From: a virus
Reading direction: 5' to 3' (one strand)
IMG/VR virus record: IMGVR_UViG_3300037089_000531
Location: 1 to 38,518 of that record
Length of the DNA stretch: 38,518 bases
The notes under the pieces are model-generated. The model was given only the letters and a program-made list of their open reading frames with translations. It had not been told where the DNA came from and searched no databases. Every line of letters starts with the position of its first letter. Position 1 is the first letter of the stretch. Shown one piece after another: positions 14,185-21,989 of the stretch. A program made the translations under genes and the position numbers.

Positions 14185-14562
14185 ATGGCAAAAAACACGA
14201 AATCAGATGATCAGGTCGAACGCAAATGGGGAATTTATGGCCGGAATGGTGCGGTGGTAAAAGTCGATAACAAATTCGTTGCCTACATCGAAACGGAGTT
14301 TTCTGACAGGGAACGCAATCAGGACGGCGACAGTCCAACACAGGAAATGGGTGACATCGTAGCCAAGGGCGATACCCTAGAAGGGGTTGTGGAGGATCTT
14401 ATAGATCTTTGTTATGAACTGTTCGGGTTCACGGACGAACTGCAATCAAAGCTAGCGCACGTGATCAAGGAGAAGGATGAAAAGCTAGAAAAAATGAGAT
14501 ATAGCGGTACGGTCGTGTCTAATCATGAGAGCAAAAACTACGAGATTCATAACAATTGGTGA
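14185..14562 (+). CDS. Unknown acidic protein upstream of rusA
   Basis: This 125-residue acidic protein has a beta-like start (GIYGRNGAVVKVDNKFVAYIE) and a helical C-terminal half (LEGVVEDLIDLCYELF, then SKLAHVIKEKDEKLEKM). ATG 14185 has GGAGA 4-5 nt upstream; an in-frame ATG at 14167 lacks one. The 179-bp gap before it holds no gene I can support. It precedes the resolvase gene by 7 bp and may be a recombination or replication accessory. Confidence 0.6.
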   Translation: MAKNTKSDDQVERKWGIYGRNGAVVKVDNKFVAYIETEFSDRERNQDGDSPTQEMGDIVAKGDTLEGVVEDLIDLCYELFGFTDELQSKLAHVIKEKDEKLEKMRYSGTVVSNHESKNYEIHNNW

Positions 14563-14569
14563 GGTCGGA

Positions 14570-14947
14570 ATGTTTGAGGTAGAAATCGAAATGGACTTGC
14601 CTTCGTCGGCAAATATGCACGAACATTGGTACAGCAAAGCCAGGTTACGCAGACGGAAGTTCCAGGCATGGCAAATTCAAATGGCTCTATGTAGGCTGCA
14701 TGTCCCGCGCTATCTTCCCTGCATAGTGACGTTCACACGCATATCACCCCGCATGCTAGACGATGATAACCTCCCATATGCATTTAAATACATCCGTGAC
14801 CTACTCGCTGAATACATCATCCCTGGCCTAGCGCCAGGCAGAGCAGACGGCGACCCACAAATCACGTGGAGATATGCCCAAGAAAAGGGAAAGCCCAAAC
14901 GCATTAGGATTACGATTGAACAAAAGGAGACAGGTTCAGTAAGTTGA
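14570..14947 (+). CDS. rusA: RusA-family Holliday junction resolvase
   Basis: This 125-residue protein, of the family's usual size, has PSSANMHEHWYSKARLR at the N-terminus, the acidic cluster LDDDNLPYAFKYIRDLLAE (Asp64-Asp66, with Asp about 78) and a later RADGDPQITWRYAQEKG. These are the metal-binding Asp positions and order of RusA, a dimeric endonuclease that cuts four-way junctions symmetrically. In a phage it resolves recombination intermediates before packaging, which fits the exonuclease/Bet pair at 9.7-11.1 kb. Start 14570 has GAGG 5 nt upstream; the frame extends to 14525 only inside the preceding gene. Confidence 0.9.
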   Translation: MFEVEIEMDLPSSANMHEHWYSKARLRRRKFQAWQIQMALCRLHVPRYLPCIVTFTRISPRMLDDDNLPYAFKYIRDLLAEYIIPGLAPGRADGDPQITWRYAQEKGKPKRIRITIEQKETGSVS

Positions 14948-14986
14948 ACGAAGTTCCGGAAAAAAAAGAGTATCATCCAAGGAAAA

Positions 14987-15004
14987 GAGTGTTGCCTAAC
15001 ACTC
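14987..15004. other. Intergenic hairpin between rusA and the next gene
   Basis: GAGTGTT and AACACTC form a perfect 7-bp stem with a GCCT loop. AAATTT follows on the plus strand and TTTT on the minus strand, so it is a weak terminator at best. It lies about 40 bp before the GTG start at 15043 and next to a 17-bp element repeated at 19519. Confidence 0.4.
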
Positions 15005-15013
15005 AAATTTGCG

Positions 15014-15030
15014 GTATCCATATGGTGGAC
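15014..15030 (+). repeat. 17-bp leader repeat, copy 1
   Basis: GTATCCATATGGTGGAC here differs by one base from GTATCCATACGGTGGAC at 19519-19535. Both copies are intergenic, 13-35 bp upstream of a small gene. Possibly a regulator binding site or a duplicated leader. Confidence 0.5.
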
Positions 15031-15042
15031 AGGGGAGACTAA

Positions 15043-15258
15043 GTGACTGACAAAGAGATATTTGAAAGATATCCGTTTTGGCTTGAAGCCGTATATGCCG
15101 ACGCGCCAGATGCTGGTTGCGTAGTAGGTTATCCACTCGCCATAGGACGGGATACAACCTTGGCCCAGATGATAAAATCTGGAGCTGGCATGAATCTGAA
15201 ATTCAACCTTTGGGAATACACAAACAAAACAGCAGGAGAAGGAAAAACATTATGCTAA
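15043..15258 (+). CDS. Small hypothetical protein
   Basis: This 71-residue soluble protein is rich in aromatic residues near the start (IFERYPFWLEAVYAD). The GTG start has AGGGGAG 6 nt upstream, an excellent site. It overlaps the next gene by 7 bp. It is the first gene of a long series of small overlapping genes running to the terminase. No family recognised. Confidence 0.6.
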   Translation: MTDKEIFERYPFWLEAVYADAPDAGCVVGYPLAIGRDTTLAQMIKSGAGMNLKFNLWEYTNKTAGEGKTLC

Positions 15259-15716
15259 CAGAAGACCCCACGGCACCCGTCACGAATCAAGACGAAGACA
15301 TGCCAAATCAAATAAATGTGTTTAATGTGCAGTTGACAATGTATCAGGGGAGACTTTTAACCGTGGGAGAATACTCTCAGATATACGGCGAATGGGAAAG
15401 AAAGAAAAAAGAAGCGCTCGCAGCTCAGGATGTCCACGCCGTAGAGGCAGTACCACAGCTGAAGGAAGTTGCGGATTGGCCCATGGAATCGGGATATCAT
15501 CCAGAGATTCCACAAGTTGAGAATCGGCCTACTTCGGCGGGATATAACCCAAAGATTCCAGAAATTGGGAGTGTTCCACCCGACATCTTAACGCAATATC
15601 CAGCTTTCGTAATTCGTGAACTCATCGACGGCTACAAAACTGATGAAGATGCCAAGTCCCTATACCAACGCCTAGAAAGGATCGACCAATGGGTCAATAA
15701 GCAAAAAGAGGTTTAG
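15252..15716 (+). CDS. Hypothetical protein with internal proline-rich repeats
   Basis: The protein has 154 residues. A short N-terminal polar region is followed by VGEYSQIYGEWERKKKEAL, then repeated segments SGYHPEIPQV and AGYNPKIPEI, and a helical end (VIRELIDGYKTDEDAKSLY). The ATG at 15252 has AGAAGG about 8 nt upstream; the frame is open further upstream only inside the previous gene. Function unknown. Confidence 0.6.
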   Translation: MLTEDPTAPVTNQDEDMPNQINVFNVQLTMYQGRLLTVGEYSQIYGEWERKKKEALAAQDVHAVEAVPQLKEVADWPMESGYHPEIPQVENRPTSAGYNPKIPEIGSVPPDILTQYPAFVIRELIDGYKTDEDAKSLYQRLERIDQWVNKQKEV

Positions 15717-15719
15717 AAT

Positions 15720-15878
15720 ATGTGCGGCGATAACCTAATCACGTTTGGTTTGGTGTCAATCTGGGAAAAGATATTCGGGCGCATCATGGGGGCCATCATT
15801 CTTGTCTCTTTTGCAAGCATGATTGCAATGTTCCTATGGGCGCTTTATTTAACGATTACGGAGAGGTTCTATGGATGA
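15720..15878 (+). CDS. Small single-pass membrane protein
   Basis: In this 52-residue protein one long hydrophobic helix (about residues 23-45, MGAIILVSFASMIAMFLWAL) is flanked by KIFGR and TERFYG. The stop overlaps the next ATG by 8 bp (ATGGATGA). A membrane role such as holin-like or exclusion is possible but not supported by any motif. Confidence 0.55.
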   Translation: MCGDNLITFGLVSIWEKIFGRIMGAIILVSFASMIAMFLWALYLTITERFYG

Positions 15879-16158
15879 GGGGCCATGGCCAACGAATAGT
15901 CGAACCGGAGACACCAGGCTTCCATCCGCTCATGAGTTAAACTCGATGTCCTGTGACGAGATAATACGCAGGCTGCCTAAACCCATCCCTCGGGATGGGA
16001 AATTCTATCGAGCTTGGGATCGTGATCATGGGGCGGTAGAGATCTCTTATCAGGAATATCATAAGGATTTCACCGTGACCGGTTCGGCCAGTGCTCCAGA
16101 AGATAAAAGGATTGTTCGATGGCAAGACGAATTTGGAGTGTGGCATGACGTGGATTAG
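15871..16158 (+). CDS. Small hypothetical protein
   Basis: This 95-residue soluble, mixed charged protein starts MDEGPWPTNSRTGDTR and has a Trp/Asp-rich end (RWQDEFGVWHDVD). GAGAGG lies about 5 nt before the start. It overlaps both neighbours and is followed by three DUF551 genes. Unknown function. Confidence 0.55.
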   Translation: MDEGPWPTNSRTGDTRLPSAHELNSMSCDEIIRRLPKPIPRDGKFYRAWDRDHGAVEISYQEYHKDFTVTGSASAPEDKRIVRWQDEFGVWHDVD

Positions 16159-16399
16159 CATATACGAAGGCCTTCCGGAAGAATCGAAAGAAGTGCTCGT
16201 TCTGATAGAAACCCCTTCGATAAATTTTGGAACATCCCGTTCGATAGATCTAGGACAATGTTTCTATGCCGGAAAGCCAAGGAAAAGCAAGTGGTCATTC
16301 AACACGGAAGCGAGCATAGATAACGATTACGACGAAGAAAACCGCAAAGTGACCCATTGGTGTGACATTCCACCATTACCAGAGTCCCCTAATGTATAA
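16145..16399 (+). CDS. DUF551-family protein, copy 1 of 3
   Basis: This 84-residue protein has the DUF551 frame: an N-terminal W-I-S-I-x-E-x-LP segment, then EVLVLIE, and a C-terminal VTHWxxxPPLPExPN. DUF551 proteins are common in phages and prophages; their biochemical role is unknown to me. The start lies inside the previous gene's 3' end (ATGACGTGG). The stop overlaps the next copy's start by 8 bp (ATGTATAA). Confidence 0.8.
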   Translation: MTWISIYEGLPEESKEVLVLIETPSINFGTSRSIDLGQCFYAGKPRKSKWSFNTEASIDNDYDEENRKVTHWCDIPPLPESPNV

Positions 16400-16586
16400 A
16401 TGGATTAGCGTCAAAGAGCGTCTCCCAATGGAACACCGGCGGGTGATAATATATGGTGCAGAGGGCGATTCATGCTGGGTGGAAATGGCGTATCTTAAAG
16501 ATAACGAATGGCGGATGGATAACCAGCACTTTCCCGTGGAAGAAGCAACCCACTGGATGCCGCTCCCGGAGCCGCCTAATGAATAA
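16392..16586 (+). CDS. DUF551-family protein, copy 2 of 3
   Basis: This 64-residue protein has WISVKERLP at the start, RVIIYG, and EATHWMPLPEPPNE at the end, the clearest DUF551 match of the three. The end codons contain GGAG 7 nt before the ATG of copy 3, so its PEPPN tail doubles as the ribosome site for the next gene. It shares 8-bp overlaps at both ends. Confidence 0.85.
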   Translation: MYKWISVKERLPMEHRRVIIYGAEGDSCWVEMAYLKDNEWRMDNQHFPVEEATHWMPLPEPPNE

Positions 16587-16785
16587 ATGGATTAGTGTAA
16601 AAGACAAAAAGCCGGACAACGACTGCCTGGTCTACGTCTGCAATAGTCGTTGGGGCTGCGAATGCTTCCTTGCGATTTACAACAAAAGAGCCGATGTATG
16701 GAAGCAGAATGCTCCCAATCTCTACAGCCAGCCATGCATCGATGTTACCCATTACATAGAATTACCGGGGCCAGTTATTGAATAA
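16579..16785 (+). CDS. DUF551-family protein, copy 3 of 3
   Basis: This 68-residue protein has WISVKDKKP at the start, CLVYVCNSRWGCECFLAIY in the middle and DVTHYIELPGP at the end. It has diverged from copies 1-2: extra Cys residues, and Tyr in place of Trp in VTHW. It overlaps copy 2 by ATGAATAA and the following gene by TTGAATAA. Confidence 0.75.
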   Translation: MNKWISVKDKKPDNDCLVYVCNSRWGCECFLAIYNKRADVWKQNAPNLYSQPCIDVTHYIELPGPVIE

Positions 16786-17113
16786 AGATAAATATAAGCC
16801 ATGCTGCGAGATGAGATGCCTAGCGCGTGGATGTAAGATGAGAGAAGCCGGGGCGTGCTATTGCTGCTGTAGGCTATTGGATCATATCTGGATGCTGGAA
16901 CATGTGACGGAGGCGGATAGCTGGATATTTGCAAGAGGATGTCAGATCATACCCCCTGGTGATTTTCGCGATCGATACATAGCCGATATGACGCCAGAAC
17001 AGAAAGCGGATGATCTACTCTTTCGCACAGTCGATGCGCCTAAGATGCTAGCCGAAGCAAAAAAGCGACTCAAGGAATACGTCATTGATCCGGAGCCGCC
17101 TAATGACGACTGA
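16778..17113 (+). CDS. Cysteine-rich protein, possible zinc-binding
   Basis: In this 111-residue protein the first 35 residues hold nine Cys (CCEMRC, RGCKMREAGACYCCC), suggesting one or two metal sites. The remainder is helical and ends DPEPPNDD. The TTG start is favoured because TTGAATAA repeats the 8-bp overlap pattern of the previous two junctions. The tail codons again place GGAG 7 nt before the next ATG. Function unknown; zinc-dependent DNA or protein binding is a guess. Confidence 0.6.
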   Translation: MNKDKYKPCCEMRCLARGCKMREAGACYCCCRLLDHIWMLEHVTEADSWIFARGCQIIPPGDFRDRYIADMTPEQKADDLLFRTVDAPKMLAEAKKRLKEYVIDPEPPNDD

Positions 17114-17192
17114 ACAACATATACTCCTTTGCTTATGTGGTACGTTAATCGGCATATTCACTGCGCGGGTATATCTGGCATTTAGGAAATGA
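17103..17192 (+). CDS. Very small membrane peptide
   Basis: This 29-residue peptide has a hydrophobic centre (ILLCLCGTLIGIFTARVYLAF). The start uses the CCGGAGCCGCCTAATGA junction, which also precedes DUF551 copy 3. The stop overlaps the next start by ATGA. Coupling at both ends supports it despite the small size. Confidence 0.45.
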   Translation: MTTEQHILLCLCGTLIGIFTARVYLAFRK

Positions 17193-17299
17193 AGATAATA
17201 GTCTTATCGCTCATCACACCCCTAGTGGTTTTTGGTATCTGTTTCGCATATTGGCAGGCATGGAAACTCATAAAGGATTGGTGGGAGGGAGATATTTGA
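17189..17299 (+). CDS. Small membrane peptide
   Basis: This 36-residue peptide has a hydrophobic N-terminal helix (IIVLSLITPLVVFGICFAYW) and an amphipathic Trp/Lys-rich tail. It overlaps the previous stop (ATGA) and the next start (TTGA). The purine run GGGAGGGAG near its end is the ribosome site for the next gene. Confidence 0.45.
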   Translation: MKIIVLSLITPLVVFGICFAYWQAWKLIKDWWEGDI

Positions 17300-17733
17300 T
17301 AAACATCGAATCTTATTGGGTGCCTGAATCGACAATACTCAAGAATCCCCATTCGCAGCTTAGCTTTTGGCAGGATATGAATGAAAACGGATGGGAACTC
17401 CTAAACTCCTACGGAAATATGAGTGATTTCTCGGCGTATCATTGGGAATCGGTCGAATCCTCCGATACATATCTTCTTCATGTTCAAAACACCGATTTTT
17501 TTGATTTTTTCATCATCCCAGACAAGTTACGGTTTTTCGTAGAACTGTGGATTCGATCAAATGTGCCCAGCAAAAAAGATCGCCGAGACTGCGTTAATGG
17601 AAAATGGCAACATCAATTGGAACAGGGATGGTTTGACAATCCGCATAGATGCCAGGGCATACCATGTAAACAATGTATGGAGCAATATGATAAGTTGCCG
17701 AAAGACAAAATTGCGGGAAAACTGATCCTATAG
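17296..17733 (+). CDS. Hypothetical protein with C-terminal Cys cluster
   Basis: This 145-residue soluble protein has many aromatic residues (WESVESSDTYLLHV, then FFDFFIIPDKLRFFVELW) and a C-terminal H-x2-C-x4-C-x2-C arrangement (HRCQGIPCKQC) that could bind metal. The TTG at 17296 is chosen because it overlaps the upstream stop by 4 bp and has GGGAGGGAG 4 nt before it; no ATG is available in the right place. It is followed by the terminase pair. Confidence 0.55.
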   Translation: MINIESYWVPESTILKNPHSQLSFWQDMNENGWELLNSYGNMSDFSAYHWESVESSDTYLLHVQNTDFFDFFIIPDKLRFFVELWIRSNVPSKKDRRDCVNGKWQHQLEQGWFDNPHRCQGIPCKQCMEQYDKLPKDKIAGKLIL

Positions 17734-17762
17734 GTATGGTAAAGAAAAACTTGAGGGTCTAA

Positions 17763-18236
17763 ATGCCAGCGCCAATGTATCAGACCTACACTAATGGAAA
17801 TAAAGGTGGCCCAGGTGGCTTAGCCGATTATACAGCCGAAGATATCCCCGGATTGGTGGATAATCTGGTAGCTTGGACCGAACTGCCTGATTCTATAGTG
17901 TTTAGAAAATGGGCTGCTATTCATGGATTTAGTTATGATACTATTACCAATTTCTGCAATAAGTATGAAGTGTTCCGACGCGTTTATCATAAATGTAAGT
18001 ATATAGTTGGTTGTAGAAGAGAAGAAATGCTTGCCAAAGGTGAACTAATTGGTAAACTAGCTGAGAACTATCATGCGCTATATGATCCTGAATATAGAGC
18101 ATGGCTCAAAGAGCTTAAGTCGGACGCGGCAGAGGTCAAAGCCCAATACCTCGCTATGACACGCGGAACAATGAACGCAATCGTACAGGATAAGCCAGTT
18201 GGACCAACAGATAGTGGAACTACCATATCATCCTAG
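17763..18236 (+). CDS. terS: Terminase small subunit
   Basis: This 157-residue protein lies immediately before and overlaps the large subunit by 38 bp. Residues about 40-75 (SIVFRKWAAIHGFSYDTITNF) look like the DNA-binding helix-turn-helix of small subunits. A charged helical region (about 88-135, REEMLAKGELIGKLAENYH) would form the oligomerisation core. TerS rings recognise the packaging start and stimulate TerL. GAGG lies 6 nt before the ATG. Assignment rests on position, length and the helix-turn-helix, not on a specific family signature. Confidence 0.7.
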   Translation: MPAPMYQTYTNGNKGGPGGLADYTAEDIPGLVDNLVAWTELPDSIVFRKWAAIHGFSYDTITNFCNKYEVFRRVYHKCKYIVGCRREEMLAKGELIGKLAENYHALYDPEYRAWLKELKSDAAEVKAQYLAMTRGTMNAIVQDKPVGPTDSGTTISS

Positions 18237-19515
18237 GTGGTACCAAGAAGAATTCGAATCTGCCCTATTCCATGGTAAGCGCCGGGCATACCTACTCTAT
18301 CACCGTAAGGCTGGAAAAGATATAGCCTGCTGGGCATTCATGATCAACTGTGCCATAGCCGATAGAGCCGCAGCTTACTATTACGTATTCCCCAGTTACA
18401 ATCAGGGTAGAAAAGTTCTATGGGATGGTATTGACCAGGATGGCAAGCGGCTGCTGGATTATATACCTGTCGAATGGGTGAAGTCCAGGAACGCTAGCAT
18501 GATGAAGATAGAGCTTGTTAATGGCTCGCTCATTCAGATAGTGGGATCAGACGACCCCGACAGCTTGCGCGGTCCTAACGTCTATGGCGCTGTGTTCTCC
18601 GAATATGCGGTGCAGAACCCGAGGGCATGGCAAGAGGTCGTAGGCCCTATGATCGACGCGTCTAAGGGCTGGGTGATATTCAATACCACGCCACTTGGCA
18701 AGAACCATGCATATGATCTGTGGACTACAGCCCAGTTCCTCAAGGATTCGTGGTATACCAAAAAGCTTACAATCGATGACACTGGCCTTATCGGTCAGGA
18801 TGTGCTGGACCAACGTCGAGCTGAGGGTATCAGCGAAGAGGTTATCCAGCAGGAGTATTATTGTTCATTTGACAGAGGGATAGAGGGGTCATATTATGGT
18901 AAGATTATCACTGACGCTCGTCTGGCTGGCCGCATTGGTCGTATCACTTACGAACCTCGATCAACCGTTAATACTTATTGGGACATTGGTTACGGCGATT
19001 CCACTGCTATTGTATTTACGCAAGACGTAGGTACAGAACATCGCATAATCGATTACTATGAATGCAGTGGCGAGGGCATAGCCCATTACATTAAACACCT
19101 ACAGAGCAAGCCTTATGTATACGGGAAGCATTATATGCCTCATGACGCTGGTTCCGGGAGTGTCCAGACCGGAATGTCCCTTCAGCGGACGGCATCTGAC
19201 CTGGGCCTTTCGGCTGTTGTTTTGCCTCGTTATGATTTCGGAGTGGGTATAGAAGCCTGCCGTTCGATGCTTTCGACAGCCTATATCGACGAGATCAAAT
19301 GCAAGCACCTCATCAAATGCCTGGAGAACTACCATAAGAAATACAACGAGACGCTGAATGTCTATTCTGACAGCCCGGTGCATGACTGGTCGTCTCACGG
19401 GGCTGATGCTACGCGCTATTGCGCTTTGGCTAGGTTAGCCTATGGCAAATCAACCGGCGCTGGTCTGACGCCTGAGAAGATCAAAGAGATGCGAATCAAG
19501 AATAAAGGCTATTGA
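18199..19515 (+). CDS. terL: Terminase large subunit (ATPase-nuclease)
   Basis: In this 438-residue protein YHRKAGKDI (His35-Asp41) is the deviant Walker A found in many phage terminases. YGAVFSEYA (Glu135) is Walker B plus catalytic Glu. FNTTPLGKNHAYD is a likely coupling motif. The nuclease half has YWDIGYGDSTAIVF near residue 262, MPHDAGS near 313 and HDWSSHGADATRY near 396, giving the acidic metal ligands of the RNase H-like fold. It packages DNA through the portal and cuts it. The TTG start overlaps TerS out of frame, with AGGA about 9 nt upstream. Length is normal, so it is intact. Confidence 0.95.
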   Translation: MDQQIVELPYHPRWYQEEFESALFHGKRRAYLLYHRKAGKDIACWAFMINCAIADRAAAYYYVFPSYNQGRKVLWDGIDQDGKRLLDYIPVEWVKSRNASMMKIELVNGSLIQIVGSDDPDSLRGPNVYGAVFSEYAVQNPRAWQEVVGPMIDASKGWVIFNTTPLGKNHAYDLWTTAQFLKDSWYTKKLTIDDTGLIGQDVLDQRRAEGISEEVIQQEYYCSFDRGIEGSYYGKIITDARLAGRIGRITYEPRSTVNTYWDIGYGDSTAIVFTQDVGTEHRIIDYYECSGEGIAHYIKHLQSKPYVYGKHYMPHDAGSGSVQTGMSLQRTASDLGLSAVVLPRYDFGVGIEACRSMLSTAYIDEIKCKHLIKCLENYHKKYNETLNVYSDSPVHDWSSHGADATRYCALARLAYGKSTGAGLTPEKIKEMRIKNKGY

Positions 19516-19518
19516 TGT

Positions 19519-19535
19519 GTATCCATACGGTGGAC
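19519..19535 (+). repeat. 17-bp leader repeat, copy 2
   Basis: GTATCCATACGGTGGAC matches 15014-15030 with one difference. It is followed by a palindromic TAACGTTA (about 19547-19554) and by the small gene at 19569. Confidence 0.5.
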
Positions 19536-19568
19536 GTAGTAGACCCTAACGTTAAGGATTAGAGACTT

Positions 19569-19784
19569 ATGAAAACCTATAGAGTTTGGTACAAGAAGAG
19601 TCAGATGTGTGCCATGGATGTAAACGCAAACACTCCTGAAGAGGCGCGCGTTGTGGGCAGCAATCTAATAACTAAGGATATGCCATTCGATTGTGTCCTC
19701 GACGAAGTTATTGACTTCGATCAGGTCTTGGAGCCCGATTTGTCCAATCTACTTTGGCGTTGTGAAGGTCCGCTAAAGGGGTGA
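19569..19784 (+). CDS. Small hypothetical protein between terL and portal
   Basis: This 71-residue soluble protein begins with a beta-like strand (MKTYRVWYKKSQMCAMDVNA) followed by a helix starting TPEEAR and an acidic end. The pattern resembles small phage proteins with a ferredoxin-like or ubiquitin-like fold, but I name no family. AAGGATTAG lies upstream of the ATG. It is followed by a control-like palindrome and the portal gene. Confidence 0.6.
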   Translation: MKTYRVWYKKSQMCAMDVNANTPEEARVVGSNLITKDMPFDCVLDEVIDFDQVLEPDLSNLLWRCEGPLKG

Positions 19785-19825
19785 TTCTTTCCACAAGATA
19801 TTCCCTAAATCCCAGCCTTTGCTAG

Positions 19826-19849
19826 AGTGTAAATAAATATTTTTACACT
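19826..19849 (+). promoter_or_regulatory. Palindromic A/T-rich element ahead of the portal gene, site 2 of 5
   Basis: AGTGTAAA (19826-19833) and TTTACACT (19842-19849) form a perfect 8-bp inverted repeat with an 8-bp AT spacer, flanked on both sides by CTAGAG/TAGAG. It includes GTAAATAAATATTTTTAC, a looser version of the motif seen at 12169, 25037, 25794 and 37754. It lies 9 bp before the portal start. It may be an operator or a late promoter element. Confidence 0.45.
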
Positions 19850-19857
19850 AGAGGCAT

Positions 19858-21942
19858 ATGGCTTACGAATTCGTCCACTCGCTTAAGAAAGAAATCGATG
19901 AGCGTTGGAAGGAGTCGCAGCCGCTATTTCAGCAATGGTGGTACGAGGCTGATCTAGACACCAAGATGGTGACGGGCCAGCAAGACTATTGGAACACATT
20001 CTATAACATAAATACGCGCAACACGAAAGTCTTGATGTTTAACAAGATGTTACGTGTGCACAACATGATCGGTGGCTATCAGCGTAAGAACCGCATGGCC
20101 ACGATTGTCACAGCGCGTCACAACGATGATGAGCAGACGAGCACAGATCTTAGTGAGGCGATGCTGTGGGCGCATGAGGATGACAACACCTATGAGAAGA
20201 TAAGCCAGTGCTTTGACGGGTCCAATATCACAGGACTTAATCTTTTAAACGTCTGGATGGACTACAGGGAAGACCCAGAAAATGGTGCTATCAGAACCGC
20301 TAGGATCCCTTTTAATGCCTTTTTGATGGACCCCTACTGGACACAGTCTGACCTCAGTGATTGCGACTGGATATGGACACGAAGATACCTCTCCAGGGCG
20401 CAGGTATTATCGCTGTTTCCTGACCTCAAGAATGACCTTTCACAGCTATCTAAAGGATATTCGACTAAGGATGGGCGGTTCCAGTTTCTGGCCCAGAACT
20501 GGTATCAGTATCAGCAGGAGCTTTATGCCTATGATGAGTATTGGAAGCGCGATTACAGGCCAGTAAGAAAGGTTCTAGACCAGAGTAGCGGTGAGGTGAT
20601 AGACTGGAATGGCACGCGCGATCAGTTTGAGCTATTCAAGCGCTTCAATCCCAATGTCAAACTTATCAAAGCTATGAAGCCGACGGTGCGTATGCACTGC
20701 TTGATCAATTCCAACGTGGTCTACGAGGAACAACAGCCTTTTGGCATAGACAGGTTTCCGTTCGTGCCGTTCACATGTTACCACTTTCCGGAAGTGCAGA
20801 ACTATAGCTATCGCTATATGGGCATCGCCAGAAATATCAGAGATTCGCAGATCGAGCTGAATCGTCGCCGTAATCTCATGCTAGACATATACGACTCGCA
20901 AGTCCAGTCAGGCATGATTGTTAAAGAGGATGCCCTGGTAAACCCAGAAGATGCTTTCTTGCAGGGGCCCGGACGCGTTCAGTTCGCCAAGCAGACAGCT
21001 AATCTACAAGCCGATTTCATGCCTATTCCGCCTCCTAACATACCTTCAAGCATATTTCAGCTTGAGGAGATGCTCGACGCGGAGATAATGTCTATCGCTG
21101 GCGTTAACGAAGAGCTATTTGGTGAGGGAGGAGGCAAAGGTGAGGATCCTTCAGGCTTGTTACATAAGCTGCGTATGGGAGCGGCTCTGGTATCGCTACA
21201 GGGTGTCTTTGACCGGCTGGATCAGGCCCAGATGCAGGTGGGGGATATTTTTCTTGATCTTATGCAAGCTAATTTTAGCAAAGGAAAGATGCGAGCCATC
21301 CTTGGACGCGAGGTCAGCGATGAATTTGAAGATACTCGGTTCCTCAAGTATCGCTGCAAAACGGAAGAGGGATTGCTCACTACGACCCAGCGTCAATTGG
21401 AATTTACTCAGGCGGTCTATCTCAAGCAGATCCTGGGCGATGCTATGCCAAACGAGTTCCTCGTCGACAAAGCCACTATCCAAGGTAAAGCTGAGCTAAA
21501 ACAAATGATTCAGCAGCGTGAGCAGCAGATGATGCAGATGCAGCAGGCGCAGGCGCAGGCTGAGCTTGAGCAGAAGCAGATGCAGTCACGTCAGCTTGAG
21601 AGCGTGGCACAAGCTAACTTTGCTTCAGCGGATGAGCGTAAGACACGTGCTATATCGAACATTGGCTTGGCTAAGGAACGCAGCAGCCAAGCTATGCATG
21701 ACAGGGCCGCAGCTGCCCTTGACAATGCTAAAGCATTCAAGGAGTTAAGCCAACTCGATGAGTCGAGGCTAATGGAGATGGCGCGGTTTATTATAGAGTT
21801 GCAAGATAGACAGAAGATGTCCGCTGGCGGGGAAGAAGGCGACTCGGCTGAGGCATCAGCAGCTGATACAGCCTCGATCGACCAAGCTAACGATGAGTCG
21901 AAGGCCAAGCAAGATATGGCAATGCAGGGTGGAGGGCAGTAA
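19858..21942 (+). CDS. P22-like portal protein
   Basis: This 694-residue protein is close in size to P22 gp1. It has an N-terminal helical part (WWYEADLDTKMVTGQQDYWN), VLMFNKMLRVHNMIGGYQRKNR near residue 60, and a central region with DYREDPENG, IPFNAFLMDPYW and SDCDWIWTRRYLSRAQV. A helical segment with YMGIARNIRDSQIELNRRRN follows near 320, then a Gln-rich coiled C-terminus (about 540-600, QQREQQMMQMQQ) like the P22 portal barrel. It forms the dodecameric DNA channel at the capsid vertex. GAGG lies 5 nt before the ATG. The C-terminal 60 residues are Ala/Ser/Asp-rich and probably disordered. Confidence 0.9.
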   Translation: MAYEFVHSLKKEIDERWKESQPLFQQWWYEADLDTKMVTGQQDYWNTFYNINTRNTKVLMFNKMLRVHNMIGGYQRKNRMATIVTARHNDDEQTSTDLSEAMLWAHEDDNTYEKISQCFDGSNITGLNLLNVWMDYREDPENGAIRTARIPFNAFLMDPYWTQSDLSDCDWIWTRRYLSRAQVLSLFPDLKNDLSQLSKGYSTKDGRFQFLAQNWYQYQQELYAYDEYWKRDYRPVRKVLDQSSGEVIDWNGTRDQFELFKRFNPNVKLIKAMKPTVRMHCLINSNVVYEEQQPFGIDRFPFVPFTCYHFPEVQNYSYRYMGIARNIRDSQIELNRRRNLMLDIYDSQVQSGMIVKEDALVNPEDAFLQGPGRVQFAKQTANLQADFMPIPPPNIPSSIFQLEEMLDAEIMSIAGVNEELFGEGGGKGEDPSGLLHKLRMGAALVSLQGVFDRLDQAQMQVGDIFLDLMQANFSKGKMRAILGREVSDEFEDTRFLKYRCKTEEGLLTTTQRQLEFTQAVYLKQILGDAMPNEFLVDKATIQGKAELKQMIQQREQQMMQMQQAQAQAELEQKQMQSRQLESVAQANFASADERKTRAISNIGLAKERSSQAMHDRAAAALDNAKAFKELSQLDESRLMEMARFIIELQDRQKMSAGGEEGDSAEASAADTASIDQANDESKAKQDMAMQGGGQ

Positions 21943-21989
21943 TTACGGTCGTCTCAAGGCGGAACCTGACCTATTTAACTATAAAACAG

